Assembly (NCBI GenBank): GCA_025128135.1
Contig: JAHLYW010000043.1
Span: forward strand, 103,280 to 167,279
DNA from: Synechococcus sp. CS-1325
GTDB taxonomy: Bacteria > Cyanobacteriota > Cyanobacteriia > PCC-6307 > Cyanobiaceae
Length of the DNA stretch: 64,000 bases
Reading direction: 5' to 3'
The number at the start of each line of letters is the position of its first letter. Within the stretch, counting starts at the first letter, position 1. The translations under genes were made by a program, and so were the position numbers. Below the pieces are notes generated by a model. That model was not told the DNA's origin. It did not search any database and saw only the letters and a list, made by a program, of their open reading frames with translations. Below, in pieces: positions 8,498 through 17,753 of the stretch.

Positions 8498-8651
8498 CAA
8501 CGGGAGCAGAATCAACCAAGCGGACTTTACCGACCCGGCAACGACTGGACGGAAGGAGCCATTCCTGCGTAAGGATGGGAAATGGCTGTTGCAACGGGGG
8601 CGCCCTGCCGTTCCCCTCGACGGGCCGCCCCCAACACCCGCGGATTCAGCT
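8498..8651. promoter_or_regulatory. Divergent intergenic region glcD / hemL
   Basis: This 154-bp gap separates the two divergent starts and must hold promoters or leaders for both, unless transcription enters from outside. I could not identify confident -35/-10 boxes. A purine-rich stretch (ggaaggagcc) lies about 90 bp before the hemL start, too far to act as its ribosome-binding site. Confidence 0.3.
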
Positions 8652-9968
8652 TTGACATCGGCCCCCGTCTCGGTTCCAGCCCTGAACACCACCCGCTCCA
8701 AGGAACTTTTCGCCGCTGCCCAGAAGCTGATGCCGGGCGGCGTCAATTCGCCGGTGCGGGCCTTTCGCTCCGTCGGCGGCGAGCCGGTCGTGTTCGATCG
8801 GGTCCAGGGGGCCTACGCCTGGGATGTGGACGGCAACCGCTACATCGATTACATCGGCTCCTGGGGGCCGGCGATCTGCGGCCATGCCCACCCGAAGGTG
8901 ATCGGCGCCCTGCGTAACGCGCTCGGCAAGGGCACCAGCTTCGGCGCCCCCTGCGCCCTGGAGAACCAGCTGGCCCAGATGGTGATCGATGCCGTCCCCT
9001 CCGTGGAGATGGTGCGCTTCGTGAACTCCGGCACCGAAGCCTGCATGTCGGTGCTGCGGCTGATGCGGGCCTTCACCGGGCGCGAAAAGCTGATCAAGTT
9101 CGAGGGCTGCTATCACGGCCACGCCGACATGTTCCTGGTCAAGGCGGGCTCGGGCGTGGCCACGCTCGGCCTGCCCGATTCCCCCGGCGTGCCCCGCAGC
9201 ACCACCGCCAGCACGCTCACGGCTCCTTACAACGATCTCGAAGCGGTCAAGCGGCTGTTCGCCGAAAACCCCGGTGAAATCGCCGGCGTGATCCTGGAGC
9301 CGGTGGTGGGCAACGCCGGCTTCCTGCCTCCCGAACCAGGCTTCCTGGAGGGCCTGCGCGAGATCACCACCGAAAACGGCGCCCTGCTCACCTTCGATGA
9401 AGTGATGACCGGCTTCCGCATCGCCTACGGCGGCGCCCAGGCCAAGTTCGGCATCACCCCTGATCTCACCACCCTCGGCAAGGTGATCGGCGGCGGTCTG
9501 CCCGTGGGTGCCTACGGCGGCCGCGCCGAGATCATGGCGATGGTGGCCCCGGCCGGACCGATGTATCAGGCGGGAACCCTCAGCGGCAACCCCCTGGCGA
9601 TGACCGCCGGCATTCACACCCTTGAACTGCTGCGCCAGAGCGGCACCTACGAAAAACTCGAAGCCACCACCTCGCGGCTGATTGCGGGGATCCTGGCGGC
9701 CGGCAAGGATGCCGGCCTGCCGATCTGCGGCGGCAGCATCAGTGCCATGTTCGGCTTCTTCCTCTGCGACGGTCCGGTGCGCAACTTCGAGCAAGCCAAG
9801 GCCGCCGACACCGAGCGGTTCGGCAAGCTGCATCGGGCCATGCTGGAGCGGGGCATCTACCTGGCGCCGAGCGCCTTCGAAGCCGGCTTCACCTCCCTGG
9901 CCCACTCCGACGAAGACATCGACGCCACCCTGGAGGCGTTCCGCGACAGCTTCGCCGCCATCGCCTGA
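8652..9968 (+). CDS. hemL: Glutamate-1-semialdehyde 2,1-aminomutase
   Basis: PLP enzyme converting glutamate-1-semialdehyde to 5-aminolevulinate, the C5-pathway step feeding haem, chlorophyll and bilin synthesis. The class-III aminotransferase signature is complete: [13 protein letters not shown] near the N-terminus, [30 protein letters not shown] and [17 protein letters not shown] with the PLP-binding Lys. I chose TTG 8652, giving 438 residues, close to the usual 426-435. The frame is open upstream to 8391 but the extra sequence is not protein-like and overlaps glcD. The five-gene ABC transporter follows after 5 bp, so hemL probably heads that operon. Confidence 0.94.
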   Translation: MTSAPVSVPALNTTRSKELFAAAQKLMPGGVNSPVRAFRSVGGEPVVFDRVQGAYAWDVDGNRYIDYIGSWGPAICGHAHPKVIGALRNALGKGTSFGAPCALENQLAQMVIDAVPSVEMVRFVNSGTEACMSVLRLMRAFTGREKLIKFEGCYHGHADMFLVKAGSGVATLGLPDSPGVPRSTTASTLTAPYNDLEAVKRLFAENPGEIAGVILEPVVGNAGFLPPEPGFLEGLREITTENGALLTFDEVMTGFRIAYGGAQAKFGITPDLTTLGKVIGGGLPVGAYGGRAEIMAMVAPAGPMYQAGTLSGNPLAMTAGIHTLELLRQSGTYEKLEATTSRLIAGILAAGKDAGLPICGGSISAMFGFFLCDGPVRNFEQAKAADTERFGKLHRAMLERGIYLAPSAFEAGFTSLAHSDEDIDATLEAFRDSFAAIA

Positions 9969-9973
9969 GCGGC

Positions 9974-11167
9974 ATGCAGTTCCGCCTTCGCCCGCTCCCC
10001 CGCCTGCTGCTGGGGCTGAGCGGCCTCACTCTGGCCTTGGCTGGCTGCGCTTCCACCGGCAGCGACAAACCGCTCGATCTCAGCCAGGGGGTCCCGGTGG
10101 GGGCGGTGCTGGCTCTCACCAGCAACGCCAACGTGTATGGCCAGGATCAGCAGCTGGGTATGCAGCTCGCTGAGCGCTGGTTCAAGGGAAAAGTGATGCC
10201 GATCCGGCTGCGAATCGAGGACGGCGGCGGCGACGAACAGGCGGCCAGTCAGGCCTTCAACCTGCTGATCGATGCGGGAGTGGTGGCGCTGATCGGCCCC
10301 ACCCTGTCCCAGCAGGCCTTCGCCGCCGACCCGATCGCCCAGCGGCGCGGTGTCCCGGTGGTGGCGCCCTCCAACACCGCCGAGGGCATTCCCCAGATCG
10401 GCAGTTTCATCAGCCGTGTGTCGGCCTCCAGCGCCGTGATCGCGCCCCTGTCGATCAAGGCCGCCCTGAAGCGCGACCCATCGATCCGCCGCGCGGCGGT
10501 CTTCTTCGCCCAGGACGACGCCTACAGCAGCTCGGAAGCGGCGATCTTCCAGAGTGCTCTGGCCGCCAAGGGGCTGAAACCGGTCACCGTGCAACGCACC
10601 CAGCTCAACGACCAGGATTTCCAGAACCAGATCACCGCGGCGCTGCGGTTGAAGCCGGATCTGATCGTGATCTCGGCCCAGGCGGTGGATGGCGGCAACC
10701 TGATCCGCCAGCTCCGGGAACTGGGCTACAAGGGCTCGATCGTGGTGGGCAACGGCATGAACACCCCGAACATCTACCCGATCTGTCAGGCCTATTGCGA
10801 CGGCATCCTGATCGCCCAGGCCTACAGCCCCGAACTGGATTCGGCCATCAACAAGGCATTCGTGACGCTCTACAAGGAGGCCACCGGAGGCGCCATTCCC
10901 CCCCAGCTCTCCGCCCAAGCGTTCACCGCTTATCAGGTGGTGGCCGAAGCGCTCACCCGGCTCAACCGCCACACGCCCATCAACGGAAGGCCGCTGATCG
11001 AGGTGCGCCAGGAGCTGATGCAGGAGCTGCTGAGCGGTCGCTACGACACGCCCCTCGGCGCGATCGCCTTCACCCCCGAGGGTGAGGTGGTGCAGGAGCG
11101 CTTCCACGTGGCCGAGGTGCAGATGGAGCCGGGCGGACGGAGCGGTCGCTTCGCCCTGCTCGAATGA
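9974..11167 (+). CDS. HAAT-type ABC transporter substrate-binding lipoprotein
   Basis: The 397-residue lipoprotein has a lipobox with the lipidated Cys at about residue 25 (LAGC), then a type-I periplasmic-binding (LivK-like) fold: VGAVLALTSNANVYG, ALIGPTLSQQA, VPVVAPSNTAEG and QNQITAALRLKPDLIVIS. It would bind the ligand outside the membrane for the permease and ATPase genes that follow. Family members bind branched-chain or neutral amino acids, short amides or urea; ligand choice cannot be read from the sequence. In cyanobacteria the urea system is usually a longer, distinct protein, so an amino-acid ligand is more likely. It overlaps the next gene by 4 bp. Confidence 0.88.
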   Translation: MQFRLRPLPRLLLGLSGLTLALAGCASTGSDKPLDLSQGVPVGAVLALTSNANVYGQDQQLGMQLAERWFKGKVMPIRLRIEDGGGDEQAASQAFNLLIDAGVVALIGPTLSQQAFAADPIAQRRGVPVVAPSNTAEGIPQIGSFISRVSASSAVIAPLSIKAALKRDPSIRRAAVFFAQDDAYSSSEAAIFQSALAAKGLKPVTVQRTQLNDQDFQNQITAALRLKPDLIVISAQAVDGGNLIRQLRELGYKGSIVVGNGMNTPNIYPICQAYCDGILIAQAYSPELDSAINKAFVTLYKEATGGAIPPQLSAQAFTAYQVVAEALTRLNRHTPINGRPLIEVRQELMQELLSGRYDTPLGAIAFTPEGEVVQERFHVAEVQMEPGGRSGRFALLE

Positions 11168-12108
11168 GCAGCGGCGTTGAGCACCTGCTTCAGGTCCTCT
11201 TCAACGGGCTGGCCAGCGGGGCGGTCTACGCCCTGTTCGCCCTTGGCTACACGCTGGTGTTCTCCGTGCTCGGAGTGATCAATTTCGCCCAGGGAGCGCT
11301 GTTCACGCTTGGGGCCTATTTCACCTACCTGTTGATCGGCGGGGCGGTGGGATCCAACGGAGCCCTCGCCGGCTTCCAGCTTCCGCTCGCCCTGCCGTTC
11401 TGGCTGGCCCTGCTGTTGGCCGGTGCCGGTGCCGCCGGGATGGGGCTGCTGGTGGAGGCCACCGCCTTCGCACCGCTGCGCCAACGGCGGGCGGAGCCGC
11501 TCCTCTTTCTGATCTCCAGCCTGGGGGCCGGGGTTGTGATCGTGAATGGAGTGCAGCTGCTGATGGGGGCCGAAAGCTATTCGATTCCAGCCGGCAGCCT
11601 GGGGAGACTGCCGGCTGCGGTTCTGATCGGTGGCGCCCAGGTGCGTACGGTGCAGCTGCTGCTGATGGCCGTGGCGGCCGTTGTGCTCGTGGTTCTCACC
11701 CTCTGGCTGGAGGGCAGCCGGCTCGGCAAGGCCCTGCAGGCCGTCTCGGAGGATCCTGTGACAGCGAGGCTGCTGGGCATCGATGCCGGGGCGATGATCC
11801 GGCTCGCCTTTGCCCTCAGCGGTTTTCTCGCCGGTGTCGCCGGTGGGCTGGTGGCCCTCAGCGTGAGCATCGCCGGGCCCTACTTCGGCATCGGCTTCGG
11901 ACTCAAGGGGCTGGGAGTGCTGGTGCTCGGAGGGCTGGGCAGTGTGCCGGGGGCCATGCTCGGCGGGCTGGTGGTGGGGCTGGCTGAGGCGCTGGTGCCG
12001 GCTGAATTCTCCGGCTACAAGGACGGGGTTGCCTATGGCTTTCTGTTCCTGGTGCTGCTGCTCCGGCCCCGGGGTCTGCTGGGCAAAGCCACGGTCAGCA
12101 AGGTGTGA
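11164..12108 (+). CDS. livH: HAAT-type ABC permease, LivH family
   Basis: The 314-residue integral membrane protein has about eight hydrophobic spans and the LivH opening GLASGAVYALFALGYTLVFSVLGVINFAQG in its first third (key residues Gly-Ala-Val-Tyr and Asn-Phe-Ala-Gln). It contains the EAA-like loop LEGSRLGKALQAVSEDP that contacts the ATPases. One of two permease subunits of the transporter. Its ATG overlaps the substrate-binding gene stop by 4 bp and its own stop overlaps the next gene's GTG. Confidence 0.9.
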   Translation: MSSGVEHLLQVLFNGLASGAVYALFALGYTLVFSVLGVINFAQGALFTLGAYFTYLLIGGAVGSNGALAGFQLPLALPFWLALLLAGAGAAGMGLLVEATAFAPLRQRRAEPLLFLISSLGAGVVIVNGVQLLMGAESYSIPAGSLGRLPAAVLIGGAQVRTVQLLLMAVAAVVLVVLTLWLEGSRLGKALQAVSEDPVTARLLGIDAGAMIRLAFALSGFLAGVAGGLVALSVSIAGPYFGIGFGLKGLGVLVLGGLGSVPGAMLGGLVVGLAEALVPAEFSGYKDGVAYGFLFLVLLLRPRGLLGKATVSKV

Positions 12109-13019
12109 GTGACCTCTCCCTGCTGGTTCAGATGGGGCTCGGCGCTCTGCTCGCCCTTTCGGTGTACCTGCCGTTGCGCTGCGGACAACTCTCGCTTGCC
12201 ACCCCGGGCTTCTATGCGATCGGCGGCTATGTGGCGGCCCTGCTCTCCACACGCTGGCCCGCCCTGGCCGCTGCTGGTGCAGGTGGGCTCTACCCGTTGC
12301 CCGCACTGCTGCTGGAGATGGTCCTGGCCGTGGGACTGGCGGTCGGGCTTGCTCTGCTGATCGGCCGACCGGTGCTGAAGCTGCGGGGCATCTACCTGGC
12401 CATCGCCACGATCGCCCTGGTTGAGATCCTACGGGTGGTGAACCTCAACGCCGGCTGGAGCGGTGGGGCCGTGGGGATCTTCGCGATTCCACAGCCGTTC
12501 GATGGTCCCGGCGGCTACCTGGTCTGCACGGCGCTGCTGCTGGCGCTCTGCTGCTGGTTCTGCGCCCGACTGGAGCAGACGCGTCTGGGGCGGGCGATGG
12601 CTGCGATCCGGGAAGACGAACTGGCGACGCGCTGCATGGGGGTGCCCACGGCCCAGGTGGCCTTGAGCGCCTTCGTGCTGAGTGCCGCGATCGCGGCCCT
12701 CACCGGAGTGGTGGCCGCCCATTTCCTCAACACCTGGAACGCCCGCCAGGGTGGCTTCGATGCCAGCATCACCACCCTGGCCTTCGTGGTGTTCGGTGGA
12801 TCCCGCACCTGGCTCGGGCCGGTGCTGGGTGGCCTGGTGCTCACAGCCCTGCCGGAACTGCTGCGGCCGGTCGGTGACCTGCGCCTGATCGTGTTCGGCC
12901 TGGTGATCCTGGTGGGCCCGATCCTGGCGCCCCAGGGGCTGATCACGCCGGAGAGGCTGGCCGCCCTGGCACGGGCCTTCCCGGCTCGCGCCGCAGGCGG
13001 CAACGGAGTTCGCCGGTGA
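12105..13019 (+). CDS. livM: HAAT-type ABC permease, LivM family
   Basis: The 304-residue membrane protein resembles LivM: an early SLATPGFYAIGGYVAA segment, the span LKLRGIYLAIATIALVEILR and the cytoplasmic loop TRLGRAMAAIREDELATRCMG, which resembles the ATPase-docking loop. The start is GTG at 12105 within a GTGA overlap with the LivH-like gene. The C-terminal 20 residues are Ala/Arg-rich and outside the membrane domain. Confidence 0.9.
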   Translation: MSDLSLLVQMGLGALLALSVYLPLRCGQLSLATPGFYAIGGYVAALLSTRWPALAAAGAGGLYPLPALLLEMVLAVGLAVGLALLIGRPVLKLRGIYLAIATIALVEILRVVNLNAGWSGGAVGIFAIPQPFDGPGGYLVCTALLLALCCWFCARLEQTRLGRAMAAIREDELATRCMGVPTAQVALSAFVLSAAIAALTGVVAAHFLNTWNARQGGFDASITTLAFVVFGGSRTWLGPVLGGLVLTALPELLRPVGDLRLIVFGLVILVGPILAPQGLITPERLAALARAFPARAAGGNGVRR

Positions 13020-13789
13020 CGGCACCACCCCTGCTGGAGCTGGAGGGACTTTCCAGGAGCTTCGGCGGGCTGGTCGCGGTCAACCAGGTGTCGCTGCAGG
13101 TGCAGGAAGGCACGATCACGGGCCTGATCGGACCGAACGGGGCCGGCAAGACCACGCTCTTCAATCTGATCTCCGGGCTGACGCCCCCCCATGCCGGTCG
13201 CATCCTCTGGCAGGGTGCGGCTATCGGTGGCCTGCCACCGGAGCGGGTGAACCGGCTGGGCATCGCCCGCACCTTCCAGAATCTGCGCCTGTTCGGACCG
13301 CTCAGCTGCCTCGACAACGTGCTGGTGGGCCTGCACAGCGCCGACCGATCGCCGCTGCTTGCCGGACTGCTCAACCGGCCCGCCTTCCGTCGCCAGCAGG
13401 ACCAGCTTCGGCAACGGGCCCACGAACTGCTGGAGCTGCTGGAGCTCGATCGGCTGGCCGATCAACCGGCCGACAGCCTTGCCTACGGCCACAGACGCCG
13501 ACTGGAGATTGCCCGTGCCCTGGCAACCGGCCCCAGGCTGCTGCTGCTCGATGAACCGGCCGCCGGCATGAACCCCGCGGAGAAAGCGGCGCTGGCCGAC
13601 CTGATTGAGAGGCTGCGCCAGCGCTTCAACCTCACCGTGCTGGTGATCGAACACCACGTGCCGCTGATGATGCGCCTCTGCGATCGCCTGGCGGTCCTCA
13701 ACTTCGGCCAGCGGATCGCGGAAGGAACCCCCGCCGAGGTGCGCAGCGATCCGCTGGTGATCGAGGCCTACCTGGGGAGCCAGGCATGA
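13016..13789 (+). CDS. livG: HAAT-type ABC ATPase, LivG family
   Basis: The 257-residue nucleotide-binding protein has a Walker A (GPNGAGKTT), the LivG-type RTFQNLRLF segment after the Q-loop and a Walker B (LLLLDEPAAGMNP). The usual LSGGQ signature is replaced by a SLAYGHRRRLEIARA stretch, which is normal for LivG. Start is GTG 13016 (GTGA overlap). It should pair with the LivF-like subunit as an ATPase heterodimer. Confidence 0.92.
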   Translation: MTAPPLLELEGLSRSFGGLVAVNQVSLQVQEGTITGLIGPNGAGKTTLFNLISGLTPPHAGRILWQGAAIGGLPPERVNRLGIARTFQNLRLFGPLSCLDNVLVGLHSADRSPLLAGLLNRPAFRRQQDQLRQRAHELLELLELDRLADQPADSLAYGHRRRLEIARALATGPRLLLLDEPAAGMNPAEKAALADLIERLRQRFNLTVLVIEHHVPLMMRLCDRLAVLNFGQRIAEGTPAEVRSDPLVIEAYLGSQA

Positions 13790-14520
13790 CCCCGGCACCC
13801 CCTGGCCCCGCCCCTCTGCTCGCCCTGCGGGGGCTCACGATCCGCTACGGAGCGATCGAGGCCCTCAGCAACCTCGACCTGGACATCCACAGCGGCGAGC
13901 TGGTGGCGCTGCTCGGTGCCAATGGGGCCGGCAAGAGCACGGCGCTCCGGGCCATCTCCCGACTGGTGGATGCGGCGGCGGGAACGGTGGAGTGGAAGGG
14001 GCGCCCGCTCGCAGCGTTGTCCACCGAAGCCACCGTGCGCCTGGGCATCGGCCACTGCCCGGAAGGCCGCCGGGTGCTGGCCCGCCAGAGCGTGGCCACC
14101 AATCTGGAACTGGGCGCCTTCCTGCGGCGTGATACCAAGGCCATCCAGACTGATCTGGACTGGTGCTACAGCCTGTTTCCGCGCCTGGCCGATCGGCGCC
14201 GTCAACTGGCCGGCAGCCTCTCGGGGGGAGAGCAACAAATGCTGGCGATCGCCCGTTCCCTGATGGGACGGCCCGAAGTGCTGATGCTCGATGAGCCGAG
14301 TCTTGGCCTCGCCCCCAGGCTGGTGGAAGACCTGATGGCCGTTCTGCGCGATCTTCACAGCCAGGGACTCACGATCCTGCTGGTGGAGCAGAACGCGCTG
14401 GCAGCGCTAGCGATCGCCGACCGGGGCGTGGTTCTCGAGGCCGGCAGCGTGCGGTTGCGCGGCTCTGCCACCGCGTTGCTCAGCGACGACCACCTGCGAG
14501 CCAGCTACCTGGGCTCGTGA
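13786..14520 (+). CDS. livF: HAAT-type ABC ATPase, LivF family
   Basis: The 244-residue ATPase has Walker A (GANGAGKST), a LivF-type CPEGRRVL after the Q-loop, the signature SLSGGEQQMLAIARSLM and Walker B (VLMLDEPSLGLAP) followed by the switch His region (VEQNALAAL). It is the last of five genes, each overlapping the previous one by 4 bp, which indicates one transcript and coupled translation. Confidence 0.93.
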   Translation: MTPAPPGPAPLLALRGLTIRYGAIEALSNLDLDIHSGELVALLGANGAGKSTALRAISRLVDAAAGTVEWKGRPLAALSTEATVRLGIGHCPEGRRVLARQSVATNLELGAFLRRDTKAIQTDLDWCYSLFPRLADRRRQLAGSLSGGEQQMLAIARSLMGRPEVLMLDEPSLGLAPRLVEDLMAVLRDLHSQGLTILLVEQNALAALAIADRGVVLEAGSVRLRGSATALLSDDHLRASYLGS

Positions 14521-14566
14521 ACCGCAGTGCCCTGAATAGGCTTCAAGCCATCCGGCCTGCATCCCC

Positions 14567-15943
14567 ATGCCCCGCGAGCGCTTCTTTCTGGAGTTGGAGC
14601 CGCCGGCTGAAGCGCTGCGCGATCGCCCCCATGTGGTGATCGTGGGCGGTGGCTTCGCGGGCCTGGCCGCCTGCAAGGCCCTGGCCGGTGCCGATCTGCG
14701 CGTGACGCTGATCGACAAGCGCAACTACAACCTCTTCCAACCGCTGCTGTATCAGGTGTCCACCGGGCTGGTGGCCCCAGGGGATGTGACCGTGCCCCTG
14801 CGGCTGCTGGTGGGTGGCCAGCGCAACGTGCAGGTGCTGATGGGGGAGGTGAAGGAAATCGATGCGGACGCCAAGGAGCTGGTGTTCAACGAGCGCCGCT
14901 TGAGCTACGACCAGCTGATCCTGGCGGCGGGCTCCGGCAGCTCCTACTTCGGCCACGACGACTGGCAGGCGATCGCCCCGCCGATGAAGCAGCTGGACGA
15001 CGCCCTGGAGATCCGCGAGCGCCTGCTGCTGGCGATGGAGGAGGCGGAGCAGACACCCGAGGCAAAGAAGCGGCGCTTGCTGCAGTCGGTGGTGGTGGTG
15101 GGGGGTGGACCCACCGGCTGTGAGCTGGCGGGGTCGGTGTCGGAGCTGCTGCGCCACGCCATGGCGCGGGATTTCCGCCAGCTCGATCCCGACGACACCC
15201 GCATCCTGCTGGTGGATCCCGGCGACCGCCTGCTGCGCGGCATGCATCCCGACCTGGGCGAAGGCGCCCGGCGCTTCCTGGAATCGATCGGCGTGGAGGT
15301 GCTGCTGGGGGGCCGGGTGAAGGCGATCGAGCCGGGCCGCGTCACGATCAGCACCGCTGCCGGGGAGCAGGTGCGGGAGGCGGCCACCGTGTGCTGGACG
15401 GCCGGGGTGAAGGCGTCCCCACTGGGCGCCCGGCTGGCCGAGGCCACCGGCGTGCCGCTTGATCGGGGCGGCCGGGTGCCGGTGGACGCCGATTTCTGCG
15501 TGCCCGGCCATCCCGAGATCCGGGTGGTGGGTGACCTGTGCGCCTACGCACCCAGCCCCGGAGCCCCTCCGCTGCCGGGGCTGGCCAGTGTGGCCGTGCA
15601 GATGGGCAGCTGGGTGGCCCGTGACCTGCGGGCCGGGCTGGAGGGCCGCCGCCAGGTGCCGTTTCGCTTTGTGGATTTCGGCTCGATGGCAATGCTGGGG
15701 CGCCTGCACGCCGAGGCTGACCTGCGCGGCTGGCGAGTGGACGGCCCGCTGGGCTGGCTGATCTGGGGCGTGGCCCACCTGGGCTTCATGCCCGCCAACG
15801 AGAACCGGGTGAGCCTGCTGACCAAATGGCTCTGGGCGATCGCCGCCCGACAGCGCGGCTCCCTGCTGATCATGGGAGAACCGCGCTTTGAGGAAGCCGA
15901 GGCCGTGAGCCCTGCCGCTACAGACCCGGGCTGCTCTGCATGA
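14567..15943 (+). CDS. ndh: Type-II NAD(P)H dehydrogenase (NDH-2)
   Basis: Single-subunit FAD enzyme passing electrons from NAD(P)H to quinone without proton pumping. The 458-residue protein has the FAD dinucleotide fold at VIVGGGFAGLAA, the NDH-2 phrase NYNLFQPLLYQVSTG, the NAD-binding second fold VVVVGGGPTGCELAGS, and the C-terminal FAD motif around VVGDLC. The C-terminal helix region (LTKWLWAIAARQR) is amphipathic, suiting peripheral membrane attachment. Start ATG 14567 lies 46 bp after the ABC operon. Its last 26 bp overlap the convergent SDR gene. A second, divergent NDH-2-like gene lies at 33252-34454. Confidence 0.9.
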   Translation: MPRERFFLELEPPAEALRDRPHVVIVGGGFAGLAACKALAGADLRVTLIDKRNYNLFQPLLYQVSTGLVAPGDVTVPLRLLVGGQRNVQVLMGEVKEIDADAKELVFNERRLSYDQLILAAGSGSSYFGHDDWQAIAPPMKQLDDALEIRERLLLAMEEAEQTPEAKKRRLLQSVVVVGGGPTGCELAGSVSELLRHAMARDFRQLDPDDTRILLVDPGDRLLRGMHPDLGEGARRFLESIGVEVLLGGRVKAIEPGRVTISTAAGEQVREAATVCWTAGVKASPLGARLAEATGVPLDRGGRVPVDADFCVPGHPEIRVVGDLCAYAPSPGAPPLPGLASVAVQMGSWVARDLRAGLEGRRQVPFRFVDFGSMAMLGRLHAEADLRGWRVDGPLGWLIWGVAHLGFMPANENRVSLLTKWLWAIAARQRGSLLIMGEPRFEEAEAVSPAATDPGCSA

Positions 15944-16736
15944 TGCCGCCATCGGCAAAGATCGTGGTGGCGGTGATGTAGCTGGCGTCGTCGCTGGCGA
16001 GGAAGGCCACCACGCTGGCCACCTCTTCAGGCCGGGCCATGCGGCCCAGTGGGATGGCGGCATCCAGCTTGGCCATCAGCTCCGGATCCTTCATCGTGGC
16101 GTCGTTGATCGGAGTGGCCACGGCGCCCGGGCCCACATTCACCACGGTGATGCCGTGAGGCGCCAGCTCCAGGGCGGCGGTGCGGGTGAGCATGCGCATG
16201 CCGCCTTTGGCCAGGCAATAGGGCGTGTTGTTGGGCATCGGCCAGTCTTCGTGAACCGAGGAGATGTTGATGATGCGGCCACCGCCGCCCTGGGCGATCA
16301 TCTGCCTGGCAGCAAACTGAGTGGCGAAGAAAACACCGCGCAGGTTCACATCCAGCACCTTGTCGTAGTCATCGGGGGTGGTGGTGAGAATGGAGGTGCG
16401 GGTTTCGATGCCGGCGTTGTTCACCATCACATCAATGCGCCCGTATTTCTCCACCGCCGCATCCACCAGCCGCTGAAGATCCTCCAGCTTCGCCACATCA
16501 GCCTGCACACCGAAGCTGCTGCCGCCGAACGAGCCGATCTCCCGCTCGATCTCCTCGGTGGCCTCCGGGTGAGAGCGGTAGTCGATCACCACCTTGGCGC
16601 CGCGGTGGGCGAGGGCTTCGACGATCGCCTTGCCGATGCCGCTGTTGCCGCCGGTCACGATCGCCACCTTGCCCTCCAGCAGCTTGGCCAGGGTGCGGAG
16701 GGCGTCGGGATTGACGGTGCTGGTCACGGAATCCAT
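15918..16736 (-). CDS. Short-chain dehydrogenase/reductase, glucose-1-dehydrogenase-like
   Basis: Classical SDR of 272 residues with the cofactor motif TGGNSGIG (about 28-35), NNAG (107-109 region), catalytic Ser160, Tyr173 and Lys177 (Ser in NISSVH, then YCLAK), and a C-terminal ADGG. It is most like the 'glucose 1-dehydrogenase' annotation group of SDRs, which reduce sugars, ketones or glyoxal-type carbonyls with NAD(P)H; the substrate is not predictable. I use ATG 16736. The frame extends far upstream but that part is the shadow of the EamA gene. It overlaps the NDH-2 end by 26 bp. Confidence 0.9.
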   Translation of the reverse strand: MDSVTSTVNPDALRTLAKLLEGKVAIVTGGNSGIGKAIVEALAHRGAKVVIDYRSHPEATEEIEREIGSFGGSSFGVQADVAKLEDLQRLVDAAVEKYGRIDVMVNNAGIETRTSILTTTPDDYDKVLDVNLRGVFFATQFAARQMIAQGGGGRIINISSVHEDWPMPNNTPYCLAKGGMRMLTRTAALELAPHGITVVNVGPGAVATPINDATMKDPELMAKLDAAIPLGRMARPEEVASVVAFLASDDASYITATTIFADGGIMQSSPGL

Positions 16737-16784
16737 GGGTGACAGGGCCGACTTTGAAGGTAAGCATGGGCCCACCGGGCAGGG

Positions 16785-17753
16785 TTGAGCGCCGTGGCGA
16801 ATGTGACTCCATCCACACCCCAACAGGCGGACGCCGCATCGATGCGCTCCCTGCTGCTGGGGGCCGCCCTGCTGGTGCTGGCCTTCCTGGCGAACACCGC
16901 CCAGAGCGCCTTCGGCAAAGCGCTCGGCAGTGGCATGGGGCCCGTGCCATTCACCTGGCTCACGTTCGTGATCGCCCTGGTGTTGATCCTCCCCTGGGTG
17001 CTGTGGCGTGGTGGCCGTGATCTGCGCACCGCTGTGCCGCTGCTGCACCTGCTGCGCAGTTGCACCGGGCTGGCGGGTTTCTTCCTGTTCATCACCGCCG
17101 CGCGGCTGGTGAATCTGGTCAACGCCAATGTGCTGCTCAACACCACGCCGCTGTTCATCCCGCTGCTGAGCTGGCTGGTGCTCGGCCAGCGGGTGCCCCG
17201 GGTGCTGTGGGGCTGCCTCGGCATCGGCTTTGCCGGCATGGTGATCGTGGTGCAGCCCAACGCCTCCCTGCTCACCCGTCCCGGCGATCTGCTGGGCCTG
17301 GCCGCCGGCCTGCTCTGCGCCGTGGAATTCCTGGCCGTGAAACGGCTCGACCGCAGCGAAGCGCCGCTCACCCAGATGATCTATTTCCTGCTCATCGGCA
17401 GCGCCGGCTCCAGCGTGGCGATGCTCGGCCCCCTGCGGCCCGAGGGGCCGATCGCTGCACTGCTGGGCGGGCTGGAGGCCAGCCAGTGGCTCACGGTGCT
17501 GGCCTCCGGCTTCTGCCTGGCCTGCTTTCAGTTTCTGCTGATCAAGGCCTACACCTATGCCGAACCTGGTGCGATCGGCGCCTTTCAATATTCCTCGGTG
17601 GTGTTCGCCGGCCTGATCGGCTGGATCTGGTTTGCCGAACAACCCACGCTTGCGGTTTGGCTCGGCACCGCCTTGATCAGCCTGGGCGGCGTGCTCAGCA
17701 TCGTGTTGCAGCGCCCCGGCGGCACCCCCCCAGCAGGCACCACCAGCCCATGA
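16785..17753 (+). CDS. EamA/DMT-family membrane transporter
   Basis: The 322-residue protein has about ten hydrophobic spans in two EamA repeats (about residues 20-150 and 165-310), with the conserved end of repeat one, LLSWLVLGQRVP, and of repeat two, IWFAEQPTLAVWLGTALI. Members export or import metabolites, often amino acids or nucleobase-type compounds; the substrate is unknown. The start is non-ATG: TTG 16785 or GTG 16794, with the first ATG at 16842 already entering the first helix. It overlaps the VOC gene by 4 bp, suggesting a common role. Confidence 0.85.
   Translation: MSAVANVTPSTPQQADAASMRSLLLGAALLVLAFLANTAQSAFGKALGSGMGPVPFTWLTFVIALVLILPWVLWRGGRDLRTAVPLLHLLRSCTGLAGFFLFITAARLVNLVNANVLLNTTPLFIPLLSWLVLGQRVPRVLWGCLGIGFAGMVIVVQPNASLLTRPGDLLGLAAGLLCAVEFLAVKRLDRSEAPLTQMIYFLLIGSAGSSVAMLGPLRPEGPIAALLGGLEASQWLTVLASGFCLACFQFLLIKAYTYAEPGAIGAFQYSSVVFAGLIGWIWFAEQPTLAVWLGTALISLGGVLSIVLQRPGGTPPAGTTSP

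Noticed and set aside
16737-17642. N-terminal extension of the SDR frame
   Set aside because: The extra sequence lies antisense to the EamA gene and is low-complexity Gln/Arg; the SDR start at 16736 gives a normal-length protein.
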